Source of the DNA: Pseudopyrenochaeta lycopersici
Taxonomy: Eukaryota; Ascomycota; Dothideomycetes; Pleosporales; Pseudopyrenochaetaceae
Direction of reading: 5' to 3'
DNA: 23,334 nt
Assembly (NCBI GenBank): GCA_003313425.1
Contig: NHZP01000143.1
Location: 1-23,334 of the forward strand
Below the pieces are notes generated by a model that saw nothing but the letters and a program-made list of their open reading frames with translations, was not told the origin of the DNA and did not search any database. A program made the translations under genes and the position numbers. Positions 10,121 to 19,976 of this stretch are shown here, in pieces (the stretch's first letter is position 1; each line of letters begins with the position of its first letter).

Positions 10121-10697
10121 TGTTTCGTGGTAAGAGGAGCAGCATGACGCGCCACTTGCAAATATATGTTCCGGCCTCCTGCCTCAAAACATTGACGATT
10201 CAACATCGATGTCGTGTCGATCTACCCATTCGACCTTCATATAGTATCGATTCTATTCTTTCTAGGTCTATCACACAGGTCACCCTGAAAAGAGCCTTTG
10301 ATTACGCTGTTGGGAGACAGAAAGGAAGCATGATCATGTGCGTCAGCCGTGTGTAAGCGTTCTGAGCGCTTCAAGCATTAGGGCGGGGCCTGCTCAGGGG
10401 GAAGCTACATTCACTGGCGCCCTAGAGTGAATTTCGGCACTACCCCAAGTAATGCTGGGTGAAAGCATAATGCATTCTCGTAGCAGTCGTGTTCACGCGA
10501 ATCAGCGATTCGTTCCTCAACTTTGTATGTATAAGTTTTCAGTTTAGTCTGTTGTTGTGCGTTGGTCGGCGCGTTGCTTGAGATCCTACCACAGCCAGTC
10601 TCGTATGCTACAATACCCTCGAAAGACAAAAACATAAGGAAAATCCCTGACGGAATCGACCCCAATCCTAGAGGCCGATCCGACGACTTTTTCCAAG
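10121..10697. other. Intergenic and probable upstream region of the next ORF
   Basis: Short ORFs here have no motif. The last 150 bases contain CT- and A-rich tracts before an ATG in good context (ccaagATGG at 10698), as expected of a fungal 5' leader, but no specific promoter element can be named. Confidence 0.35.
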
Positions 10698-10985
10698 ATG
10701 GCAATCGAGCTCGAACCCGGCACTGTGCCCCAAATTGTTATTGACGAAGCGGAAGACGAATGTTCTCCCTCCTCACCTCCGGTTTTGCAGTACCACCAGG
10801 ATAGGAAGCCACCTCTCCTTGGGCCTGCCCCATCCCTCGATGCTGAGTCTACGAGTTTCAAGTCCGCCAGGCGTCTGAGACGGGTCACCCGTCTGCTGAA
10901 ATGCATATATGTGCTCGGACGTATCATCAAGAGAGATTTGCGTTCAGCCAGCGATATGGGATCTACAGCTGGTCGGCCGACATGA
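10698..10985 (+). CDS. Hypothetical 95-aa protein or truncated gene start
   Basis: The ATG lies in a favourable context (aagATGGC). The first half is acidic, Pro/Ser-rich and probably disordered (IDEAEDECSPSSPP); the second half is basic and may form a helix (RRLRRVTRLLKCIYVLGRI). No domain is recognised. Another frame stays open beyond the stop, so this could be the N-terminus of a longer, broken or spliced gene. An overlapping minus-strand ORF (10586-11047) is longer but looks like a shadow. Confidence 0.35.
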   Translation: MAIELEPGTVPQIVIDEAEDECSPSSPPVLQYHQDRKPPLLGPAPSLDAESTSFKSARRLRRVTRLLKCIYVLGRIIKRDLRSASDMGSTAGRPT

Positions 10986-11602
10986 GCAAGGGCCAAATGC
11001 TCATTCATCTCCACGCGGCCGATGTAGTTTCTACTGCTCGATAACACGATACCTTGTTATTGTCCGCCATACTGCTGACCTGACACGGCCTTGGCTGATG
11101 ATAGCAACTTGCAGCAAAATTGATGGGGAAAAATATACCAATATAATTTATCCATTTCCCTCACATGATAATGAACACGGGGTCGGGCGAGCCGCCAGCT
11201 TGAAATACTTGCTAACTTACTAGAGAACAATGTGATACCAGAACCAGAAGAACTGCACTAACGTTAGCCCAACCTGTTTAAGCTACGAGAGTGGGCGGGC
11301 ATGGGTACTAGAGTCAGCCAAGACGTGATTATCTCTCAAACTTCAGCAAGCTAGTACGTTACCCATCAAAAGTCTGAATTCAGGAGGAGAGCCTTGTCAT
11401 CGCTGACAAGATTATGAGCTAGATAGACTCCGCCATGTGGAAGCCTTTCTTTGTGCTCCTGCTTGCGACAACACAAGGATAGCAAATTTAGCTATAGCTA
11501 TAGAAGCTAGCATAGGCTCAAGCTCACAATGCTTCCAGCAGCAGGATCCGAAGAAGCTCTACTTGAGAAGGAGCGTGAAAGTGCGAAGACCTATTGGACT
11601 TG
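10986..11602. other. Intergenic, nothing recognised
   Basis: No credible gene. One frame continues from the preceding ORF region to 11223 without motifs. The end of this stretch is the 3' flank of the second LPMO gene. Confidence 0.4.
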
Positions 11603-12750
11603 CTACTCGGCTGGCGAGCCATGATGAGGTAGCAGTCGCGCACCACGTCTGAAAATTCGTCCGTCCAAGCAAACAGTCCCAGAAGCCAGAGGTTGAGAGA
11701 GTGCACAGCCTAGATTACAGAGCCCATAATGGCTTTGATCGATGCAGACAATGTCATCCTTGGGGTCGCAAGGAATGCAAGGACCAGAAGTAGCTACTGG
11801 TAGAGTCGAGGTCGGCATTGCCATCTCAGGTGCCAACATCGATGTGGCCTGGGCGACAAGGATCTGAGACTCGATAGTGGACGTCTTTCCGAACAAGAAG
11901 ACTTCCTCGGCATCTATCATGGACTGGGCCCCTGTTGACATTCCAGACGTCGCTGTCTGCGGATACAAAGTCGTCCTTCACGCCGCTTCGGTTGGGCAAG
12001 CTATGTGCAGAGCCCTTAACAGAGTGGGTGGCTCCAGAACCGGCACCTAGTGTAGTCATAGAAGCACACCCAGATCCAACAAGCGTCGTGGCGATCTTGG
12101 CCTGGCTGCCAGTGACTACTGAGTCTCCCGGTTCGGGGAATGCAAGATCGAAGTCTTCTAGGGTAGAGCAAGCTGTGCTCGGCAAATTGGCGACAAACAT
12201 GTTGGGCAAAGACTCGAAGACGGCAGTGTCGTTGCCACCGCCGCTGACGGAAATTGGGGCGCAGTTCATGTACATCTCACGGTTTCCTTGTCTGTTGAAC
12301 CAGGTCCAAGCAAACGTATATCTACCACTCGGCATGCCTTTCGGCATCACGACGTCGAATGTGGCCGCCCCGTGGCTGGTGGGACCTCCAGGAAGATTAC
12401 CGCCCACACTTGCGGGACACCCCCCGATCACACTATGAACTACCTTCCACCGGCTGGCTTTTGTAGGGTGCAGATCCTTTGTCACAGAGAACTGGCAAGA
12501 CCCTCCACCGTGGACCGCAGACCCTAGAAAGCGGATGGTTTGCGCCTCACCAGCTGTCCAGTTGTTCATTTGAGTCAGATCGTACACGCCTTCTCGCAGT
12601 TTGCAGGGGAAGTCCAACCCAGCACCGTCCAAAGGAGAGTTGTTCAGCGTAGGTTTGCCTGAATGGTATGGGATTTTCAAGCATCAAATGCGCCACAGAG
12701 TTCGAAAGTATGGCGAACGCCAACGCGAGTGGAGCAATTCGAGTCAGCAT
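11603..12750 (-). pseudogene. AA11 LPMO with Cys-rich C-terminal module, two frameshifts
   Basis: The ATG is at 12748-12750. A signal peptide (MLTRIAPLALAFAILSNSVA) ends before HLMLENPIPF, so the mature protein starts with the copper-binding His. After a frame change near 12661-12675 (one extra or two missing bases) it reads KPTLNNSPLDGAG and DFPCKLREGVYDL. The second ligand lies in GSAVHGGGSCQFSV, and WTWFNRQGNREMYMNCAP carries the axial Tyr; these are hallmark AA11 motifs for chitin-active enzymes. A second frame change near 11950-11975, in a Ser/Thr/Ala-rich linker, leads to a C-terminal Cys module (CIPCDPKDDIVC...GLCNLGCALSQPLASGTVC), like accessory modules found on many AA11s and possibly chitin-binding. 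All catalytic residues survive, so it is either freshly broken or mis-sequenced. Confidence 0.85.
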
Positions 12751-13157
12751 CGTACTGAAGCTGAACCTTGGCAGATTATTGGGAGTCTCTACATACATGG
12801 AGGATTTATACGTCGTGTCTTATACTCGACATGCGAGCTAATGGGCCCATGATGGATGACGGTTAAGCAATGATCTAACAGATTTACGTTGCCTTGCTTG
12901 CAATGCAACAGCACGCTTACAAGAGAGAACATGAGAAGATGATGGGCGGAATGATGTCTTGCTGCGTCCCTCCGTCATACGGATTTTTATGCTCAACAGT
13001 CATGCATCATTCAACTGCGGCGAGAGCAGTGAAGTGGCATCGTGCACCGCTAGGCATATCAAGATGAACAAGATGCCGAGTGAAGCATGTATATATAGTA
13101 AGATTATACTTCCTTTCTGCCCCAAAACTTAGTACGACTATCGGACTCACTGCTGGA
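12751..13157. other. Divergent upstream region between LPMO and the next gene
   Basis: The 400-bp gap separates divergently transcribed genes and should hold both promoters. A TATATATA stretch at about 13090-13097 lies roughly 65 bp before the plus-strand ATG and could be a TATA-like element; no other site is clear. Confidence 0.35.
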
Positions 13158-13655
13158 ATGAAGACCACAAAAGGGAAATCTGCGAAAAACGTGAAAGGAA
13201 GGGAAAGTGTCCTGGAAAGTCCGTGTCCAGCTCCACCGACCTCGGTCAAGCTAGATACACCTACAAAGCTCGTATCTCGGGAAAAGGCCCAGGACAAGAA
13301 AGGCAAGCAAGGTCGAAATGAAGGGAAAAAATCTAGGGATGGTGACAGCGGGTCATCTCAAGCGCTAGTGACCAAGGACACTCGACGTGGTTCGGCCAAT
13401 CCGAAAAATAACACCGGCCAGATTGTCGTGGGCGCTCCAGACCAAAGCGAAACTTCGTTGACGAAGGATAGCAAGCTTTTGCCCTTGCACGATTCGACGA
13501 ACGCTGCTGCATTGAAACAGATGTTGGAAGAGTGTTATTCGAGTCTCGAAAACCTCACCAATGTATTAGCGGTCATTGATGAAACCTGGCAGAAACAACA
13601 TAGCAACACCACAACCGCCATTGAAAAATTCATGAGTCACATTGCAAAGGGATGA
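13158..13655 (+). CDS. Hypothetical basic protein, 165 aa, intact
   Basis: I take ATG 13158-13160 as the start; the frame is open further upstream only through a GTG. The N-terminal 110 residues are rich in Lys, Ser, Gly, Pro and Asp (KTTKGKSAKNVKG) and are probably disordered with basic clusters that could bind nucleic acid or carry a nuclear signal. The C-terminal 50 residues (AALKQMLEECYSSLENL, then VLAVIDETWQK) look helical with heptad-like spacing, suggesting a short coiled coil for dimerisation. No domain, signal peptide or membrane segment is seen. It is uninterrupted, unlike most neighbours. Function unknown. Confidence 0.55.
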   Translation: MKTTKGKSAKNVKGRESVLESPCPAPPTSVKLDTPTKLVSREKAQDKKGKQGRNEGKKSRDGDSGSSQALVTKDTRRGSANPKNNTGQIVVGAPDQSETSLTKDSKLLPLHDSTNAAALKQMLEECYSSLENLTNVLAVIDETWQKQHSNTTTAIEKFMSHIAKG

Positions 13656-14786
13656 GTCTCATATACTCGGAAGGCGACACAAATCATAGCGAGCAGCAAC
13701 TTGGCGACGATATTGGCTTAAGACGTTCCGCACATTGTGCTTCCAACCGCGAGTAGGCTATACGTTGAGCAGGTCAGGCAAGGTCTTCAATCACCACCAG
13801 ATCACTTCAAAGAAGTCGTTACGTGCTAGACTCAAATGGTATAGATGCAGTCTGAATGATACGTAACCAGGATTTGCCTGGATTGGCTCGGCAATGTAGA
13901 GTGGAAGATATAAAATGTTGTATATGAAAAACCAGAATCACACAATTTACATCATCTGTGAAGTGCATTTTGGAGTGCATCAGGCTTTTGAGTTGTTCAG
14001 TGAACTTTACAGCGCACGATGGTGTAGACCGCCGAGTGGAGCGAACTAATCGAGTCGAATTCGAAGCTCAGCAAAGTCGTCAGAAGCGCGCACTACCTCC
14101 AGTGCCTTGCTGCTTTCCGTTATCATTAGAGAAAAATGAAGAATGAATTACAATGCGCAAGATGAGAGAGCCAAGCTCACCACTAAGTACTGATCGAATG
14201 TTGCATTGTAACTTATAAGACCCTGGTATGAAGCAACATAACCTCGACTCATCATGTTGCGGTCTGAAGTCCTACCCAGCACATTCACCTCTGAGAATCA
14301 GCGGAGAACCATTTTTCCCTCCAGGATGTAGACGTCACGGGTACATAGACGACTCAGGGCGCTACCTGTCGTGATGCCTGTGGCTCAGTTGACTACCTGC
14401 TGAGACGCTCTTCATCTTAGGCACTAGCAGTCCATACGTAAAATCTAAATGCCCGAAGGCGCGACTGTCGCACTGACCCACTATGTCAGGTGTTTTGGTA
14501 TGAGTGTAAGGATGGCATGTGCTGATCCAGCTTGTTCGTGCCAGTCTGGCTGGCTCAGCATGTCAAGCAACGCAATCGTTTTGGGTTTGAAAAGGTTGAG
14601 AAACAAGATAGAATGTCCTGGTGGCAGTCGATGGCTATCCTGCATAAGAGTTCTTATCAATGGCCGCTTAGGACAATAACATGGCCTTTCAATGTTTAGA
14701 CATTCCGTTGCATAACAGACGCAAAGCTTGGTTATAAATGTGCTGCAGAGTCACACTTAAACATTCTTTAGTATCCCACCTGAACG
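13656..14786. other. Intergenic, no gene recognised
   Basis: About 1.1 kb with only short ORFs (13958-14146 and 14449-14679, plus strand) that lack motifs or good start contexts. No repeat or RNA gene was noticed. Confidence 0.4.
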
Positions 14787-16066
14787 ATGCGAGGGGTAAA
14801 CTTCTTTCCACATGCTCGAGCATATCGAAAGCTACGCATCAGGATGAATGAGAGACAAGCCAAAAGACGGTCTCGTCAAAGTCAAGCCACTGGGACTCAT
14901 GCTTTCTTTCAGCGGTCAAAGCAAGGCCAACTTGCTGCCACTGAGGACGAGATGTTTGTCAACCCGATTCCGCTCATATTAGTTCCGCACATCTGATACA
15001 TCATCCAGATCATCTGCCGCTTGGCCTCTGATACATCTGGCAGCGACCTGCTCGGAAGAAGCTTACAGTGACGTTGTAGCCTCTGCCACGCAGCCGTGCG
15101 CTGCACCTGAGAGAATCAAAATCAGCCAGCGGAATGCGGGCCCGCATGGGCAAGTCACTGTTGTGGCTGTGTCTGGTACACGAGGCCTCAAAGACTGGAT
15201 GGTGAATCTGAGGAATAGTGCAGCTGAGCCTGAGGATATTCTGGTTCGTAGTCATATCAACGGCAGTTCGCTCGAGTGCTGATCAGGGGCAGGGCGAGAA
15301 GCGGAACCTATGCCACTCTGGATTCTTAGAGACCGTCAGATTGCTGATCGATCCGCTGGCGCTCTCCTTGAGTGCTGTCGAGAACGGAGTGACGCTGTTG
15401 TTCACAGGCCATTCAGCAGGAGCTGCCATCGCAAGCCTTCTGTATGCACACGTCAGAACAACAAAAGTCTCGTCGCTAGCCCAAGTGGTAGCAAGATTCG
15501 AGTCTGTTCACTGCATCGTATTCGGGGCGCCGCCTATATCGATTGCTCCGCTTCAAGAGCATGATCGTGAAGGCTCCAGCTCTAGGCGCTCGTTGTTTCT
15601 GTCTCTGATCAACGATGGTGATCCCATCACCAAGGCTGATGCACAATATGTAGCAAAGAAGTGCGGATGGCTGAGTCACAGTCGGCCTCGTTCGTATCCC
15701 ACGCGAGAGTCATGGTGCGATCGCGAGGTCGAGCCAGTCCCAGGCGTCATAGCTAAGCTGGCGAACAGGCTATTTGTAAATTCGGGCACCATTTTTTCCC
15801 TGCGAGTAGACCCCACTGCGGCGTCACAGATAAGCATCAGGAGGATCGACAACAATGAGCTGGACGAAGACGCAGTCATGACGTGGAGAGTGCATGGAAT
15901 CAAGGTCTACAGGGAAAGAATTGCCGCTCTCCTAGGGCCAAGCGAGCCCGCCAATGCTAAAGTCAGTGGTGAAGAGACCTTCCTCGCACACGCGGCCACA
16001 CCGCGCAGGGATGTTTATATGGGAGAGATTGTAGCGAACGGGTGGATCACTTTGTTGTTTCTGTAA
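14787..16066 (+). pseudogene. Class-3 lipase-like alpha/beta-hydrolase, broken
   Basis: Fungal lipase_3 proteins hydrolyse acyl esters. ATG 14787 (or the in-frame ATG at 14844) opens a basic N-terminus ending FVNPIPLILVPHI, where a TGA (14994-14996) interrupts the frame. The same frame continues as RLASDTSGSDLL. An extra base near 15055 shifts it to EEAYSDVVASA, then VVAVSGTRGLKDWMVNL, the conserved strand-turn before the active site. Another shift near 15240-15280 leads to NLCHSGFLETV, the nucleophile elbow GHSAGAA, the probable catalytic Asp in INDGDPITKAD, and a candidate catalytic His in VHGIKVYRERI. Triad residues are retained, but one nonsense codon and two frameshifts mean no full-length product. 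A MITE lies 110 bp downstream. Confidence 0.78.
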
Positions 16067-16175
16067 ACTCATAGATGATCTCATAGACTTGTTTAAATTA
16101 TTGATATGAGTACTCTAATAATGTGGCGCATGTGATGCAATTCTTAATAGACTGGAATTATCTCTATTTTGAGTA

Positions 16176-16411
16176 CAGTCGCTAGCGAATGCGGCTTCAC
16201 CCTTGCAAAAAGCCGCAACACCGTTTCACGCCAATCTGCTAGCAAGTGCGCTTAGCCCCACCCTCCGTACGTGGTTAAGCGCTAACCGTCAGCATTAACC
16301 AAACGATGTTATTGGTCAGCGATCAACAATACCCTCCGGACCCTTATTTGGCTGATCGGCTCCAGTTGGTGTTGCTGCCTGCAAAGGTGAAGCCGCATTC
16401 GCTACGCACTG
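16176..16411. mobile_element. 236-bp Tc1/mariner-type MITE with TA duplication
   Basis: Terminal inverted repeats at 16176-16207 and 16380-16411 match at 28 of 32 positions. The ends are CAGT...ACTG, flanked on both sides by TA (16174-16175 and 16412-16413). That combination is the signature of Tc1/mariner elements, which insert at TA. The 236-bp length with no transposase frame makes it a non-autonomous MITE. Inside, GCGCTTAGCC (16248-16257) pairs with GGTTAAGCGC (16273-16282) apart from one G-T position, and GCTAGCAAGTGCG (16238-16250) echoes the terminal repeat. An autonomous source is not in the window. Confidence 0.85.
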
Positions 16412-16551
16412 TAATCTCACTCTTTCTTCGAAGCGCAGCCTAGTCTCTACTTCAGCTCTTCGGACTGGGCGACAGTCAATCCAATATTCTCGGTCTCCCC
16501 GATCAGATATCACCGTACTTTCTAGACCTGTCAACATAAATGTGGCTGAAA

Positions 16552-17253
16552 CTAGCCAGTCTTTTGGATCGCGAAACTACCAACCTTGCTTCTCGATGCT
16601 AGGATGGTGACAACGAATCGTAAGTACAGTATCAGAGCACATCCGCCTGCGCGCTGAAGTGATGATGCCGTTGTTGAGGGGTAGAAAGCTGGTGTTTCAT
16701 TGCGTGCAGCAACAGTTTCATGAGTGTCTTCCATCGAAGCGCTGTCAGCTGCTCGAACATATCTATTCATCTCTATAAGGATTGCTGACCAAGATGCGTC
16801 GCTGCCCGGCAAATGCCGTAAGACTCGAGGGAGTGTAATTTCTGACCTTCTGAGCTGATGATTCTGTGCTTCTATCGCATAGTCAAAGTCATATACCTTC
16901 GTGTACAAGTAAGCTGGTTGATTGAATGGCTGGGCTACGACAAGATTCATCAAAGATCCCTTCTTTTTGCCCGCAATGCTGACAGCAAGCCTAGGGAGAG
17001 CGTCTTTCACAGTCACTACTTTCGTCATCTGTCAAGTGCTTACAAGGTCCTTTAGAATGCTAGACGAGCTGACCAGGAAGGTCAAAATCAGCTGCAAATC
17101 ATCATTTGCTCCCTTAACAATCACTTGAATCTGCTGACACCTTCTGATGTTATTTCTGATATGCCATCGCTTGTTGTTACTCACGACTGCAGAGCTTTGG
17201 TATTTCGTGTCACATCGTGGTGCCGGTGAACCTGCTATAAGGGCCAAAAACAC
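16552..17253 (-). pseudogene. Unrecognised ORF interrupted by TGA
   Basis: One minus-strand frame stays open from 17253 to 16552 except for a TGA at 17032-17034. The part after the stop begins QMTKVVTVKDALPRLAVSI and is 158 codons long with mixed composition (KVYDFDYAIEAQNHQLRR) and a hydrophobic segment near its end (GCALILYLRFVVTIL), possibly one membrane helix. A GTAAGC lies just upstream of the stop and a TTGACAG just after, too close together for an intron. No family recognised; it may be a remnant or chance ORF. Confidence 0.3.
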
Positions 17254-17318
17254 TCAGCCTAAGCCATAGGCTCCCTGTATTCGCCTTCCCAGACTTTTGT
17301 CGCTTATTTCGCTCTAAA

Positions 17319-18652
17319 ATGCTGGCAACAACTTTCGGATATGATCCTACTCCATGGGAGGAGCATCGAAGAGTTGTGACGGTTATACGCAAAAACTATA
17401 GAGGATACTAGTGGACATCAGACCGGCAACCGTTCCGCCCAGAAAGCACCTTACAACGCTCCTAGTGACATCCCAGGCCTCAACAAGATCATACAGATTG
17501 ACTTGGACACGTCTACCGCTTGGGTCGAGCCTAATGTCACTATGGAAACGCTCGTTCGAGCGACACTTGCGCGCGGGCTTGTTCCGGCAGTCGTCGCTGC
17601 TTCGAGGGCAGTGTCTGTAGCAGATGCATTTGCCGCAACAACGACCGAGTCTTCGTCTTTCAAGTTTGGCACCTTTGACTGCACCGTGTTATCGCTGGAG
17701 ACAATCCTGAGCAACGGGCAGTACGTGATGGCAACAATCGATGATCGTGACACCTCAGACTTGCTCGCTGGCAGTGCTGGGGCTATGAACAGCCTTGCTT
17801 TGACGACATTATTCGAGATAGCACTAATTCCAGCCAGCGAATACGTGAAGATCACTTACTGGCCCGTATCTTCTGTTTCTGGAGCAATGCGCAATATGCA
17901 GCAAGAAGAGCAAGACCCGTCAATGCTCAGAACGTCGGTTGTGGACTCATCGACAGACTTTGTGGAAAGTATCATATTTGACTCGTCCTCCGGCATTGCG
18001 ATTACCGGTAGTTTTACACTAACAGCAGACCGCACCTCCAATCCTCGATCGTCGGACGGCAACAGCTTCGTACAGCATGCACGCTCTGTCTGGCATGAAT
18101 TGCGATATGCTTGTGAGCCGCGGGCCGATATCATTCACATTATGGATTACCTGTTTCGCCATGACCATTGTACCACTGACCATTCTGCCCGCAACAAACG
18201 ACGCTCACGTGGCCAGAAGAACAGCACCGAACTCACAGATCAACCACATGCCCTGGTATTGCAGGACATCGGCCTGCCCACCAAAGCTGTAGAAGAACAC
18301 ATACACAATTTTCATCATACTCGTGGCATCTGGCCACTATTGATATATCCCGTCAGACCGCCCAAAGCTTTTGGCAGACGCAGCTTTGGCATCGGTGCCG
18401 CTTTCGAGCATATCTTTTGGAATCTCCGATTTTATAGTTCGAGCGCTGCTTGCAATGGCATAATGGAGCGATGTCTAAAAAATATGCATGGTTTTTAGGT
18501 ATCTGCTTTGTCGTGCACCCTGCAGTGAAGATACGGCATGGGTCTTTCACGATCATCGGTGGTACGGTGAACTGCGGTCACGATGGAAAGCACAAGGCTT
18601 TCCAGATGTAGGCGCGAGGCTTGTCACCTCACACCCTTTGACCTGCTCTTGA
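17319..18652 (+). pseudogene. DIMINUTO/DWF1-like FAD-linked oxidoreductase, broken
   Basis: The family includes delta-24-sterol reductases and related FAD proteins. From ATG 17319 a short frame reads EEHRRVVTVIRKNY and ends at TAG 17409-17411; the next frame (from 17413) gives IPGLNKIIQIDLDTSTAWVEPNV, ARGLVPAVV, TESSSFKFGTFDCTV, SLETILSNGQYV, LAGSAGAMNSLALTTLFEI and YVKITYWPVSS, all at family positions. Later come DFVESIIFDS, DYLFRHD, LVLQDIGLPTKAVEEHI and IWPLLIYPV. A further shift near 18490 yields DHRWYGELRSRWKAQGFPD, the expected C-terminal motif, ending at 18650-18652. The segment after FRHD looks scrambled. The glycine-rich flavin loop usual in DWF1 (VGGGFAGTAG) reads VADAFAATTT here. 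At least two frameshifts, so no full product. Confidence 0.75.
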
Positions 18653-19408
18653 TGTTAGCATCATACGCGGCTCCTGTAGTGGAATAGGTTGTCACAAAGG
18701 CAACAGACCATTCCTACGCGTGTCTTGCCGCTCCATATCCACCGACCCGCTCTGCGTCTCTGCAATACGCGGCATGAAGCCTTACTTAACCGTCCATAAG
18801 ATGGTCCCCCTGCTGACTGTCATCACTGAGGTAGTCCTGATATGTAGCTGTTCCCCTGCTCGACCTGAGTACATATAGTAAATTTCCTTGAACTCTTGTT
18901 GAACAACCGCTTGGAGCAAACACGGTGTAGTGGTCTGCGACACTGCACATGACTGCTCCGCACCCACGTGATAAACCCGACTACTTGCAAGCCTACATCG
19001 TACATACACACATCAGCGCACCCGCTCTTGAGACGCAATACTAGCGCCACCCTGCTTACATTAGATGATAATGTGGATGAAATAGGGAGAATCACCACAG
19101 AAGGGGATGCCACTGGCAACAGCATCCTACCAATGTCCACACGCCGCTTTTCGGCATTGACTCCGGGATAAGAGCTCCGCCTAGCAGACTCACCACCGCA
19201 AGAGCGTTGATTTCTTAATCCACATCTTGTCGCATGAGTGTTCACTGTGCACTCGCCTGACTTCAGAGAGCAGGATTGAAAAACAAGCACGGAATCTGGC
19301 CCAGATGCTCTACGACTTGCGACGGTCAGATGGGAGAAAAAGTTCCTGACTTATGCCCTTCGTTCTTCTATACAGTCTTCTCCTAGCGTGTGCAAACAAA
19401 GTCTATCA
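18653..19408. other. Intergenic or unrecognised
   Basis: A 155-codon minus-strand frame (18823-19290) and an overlapping one (18782-19009) lack motifs and start codons in good context. I see no supported gene. Confidence 0.35.
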
Positions 19409-19851
19409 CTAAAAGCTGCGTGGCCAACCGAGCGCATATGTGCCATCCCGCTTGAAGTGTGCGGTCTCCTCGGGAACATCTGATCTGCACGTCGGACATA
19501 CTCTCTTCCTCGTCTTCTCAAACCATTCTGTGATGTGGGCCGTGCAAAATGGATGACCTAATAGTGTAAGCATAGCTACCGTGCGGATATTGCTGTCCGC
19601 TTACCACAAGGCCAGGTACACACCTCGATGGGCCGACATGTCTCCCAGGGTGCAGATGGTGCACACTGTTCCGTAGCACTCTACAGCGCCAGGGAATTGA
19701 GAGTGGTCTCTCTCTTGCACTTGAACAGATTCACCGGAGGACGTAGGGGATTCGTCCTATCGTTCACTGAAGCGTACACAAGATCGAAGGCAGCACGGCC
19801 AAGTGCACTCTTGAGATGAGGAGTCCATCTAGCACTGACTGAACGACACAT
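19409..19851 (-). pseudogene. RING-finger protein with altered zinc ligands, one frameshift
   Basis: RING fingers usually act as E3 ubiquitin ligases. From ATG 19849-19851 the frame reads RAAFDLVYASVNDRTNP, then LFKCKRETTLNSLAL and a stop. A one-base loss in a CCC run near 19690 explains the change to PGAVECYGTVCTIC, the first RING cysteines. A 66-nt intron (19558-19623, GTGTGT...TTAG) joins GDMSAHR to GHPFCTAHITEWF, and the domain closes with KRVCPTCRSDV and a short tail ending at TAG 19409-19411. Against the usual CGHPF(C/H)..C pattern, the third ligand is not Cys and the sixth is His in TAHITEW, so zinc binding may be impaired. The family call is good; activity is doubtful. Confidence 0.7.
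19558..19623 (-). other. Intron in the RING-finger gene
   Basis: 66 nt on the minus strand, donor GTGTGT, TTACAC branch-point candidate and TTAG acceptor. It joins the codons before the RING histidine in frame. Confidence 0.6.
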
Positions 19852-19976
19852 CGACCGCAATATAGCTTGAGAGGTCAGCCCATGAGCTTTTCCATATCAG
19901 CTGAATTCGCACAGAGGACACCACACAACTGCAGAAAGGAAGAAAGTATAATCTGCCATCCGCTTCGAGCATCTCG

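Noticed and set aside
10586..11047. 153-codon minus-strand ORF
   Set aside because: It mirrors the plus-strand ORF with a good ATG context, shows biased Arg/Ser composition and has no motif; treated as shadow.
13007..13306. 99-codon minus-strand ORF opposite the Lys/Ser-rich gene
   Set aside because: It is the complement of a strongly biased coding region and has no motif of its own.
18823..19290. 155-codon minus-strand ORF
   Set aside because: Cys/Arg/Ser-rich composition, no domain, no strong start context and overlap with another unrelated frame.
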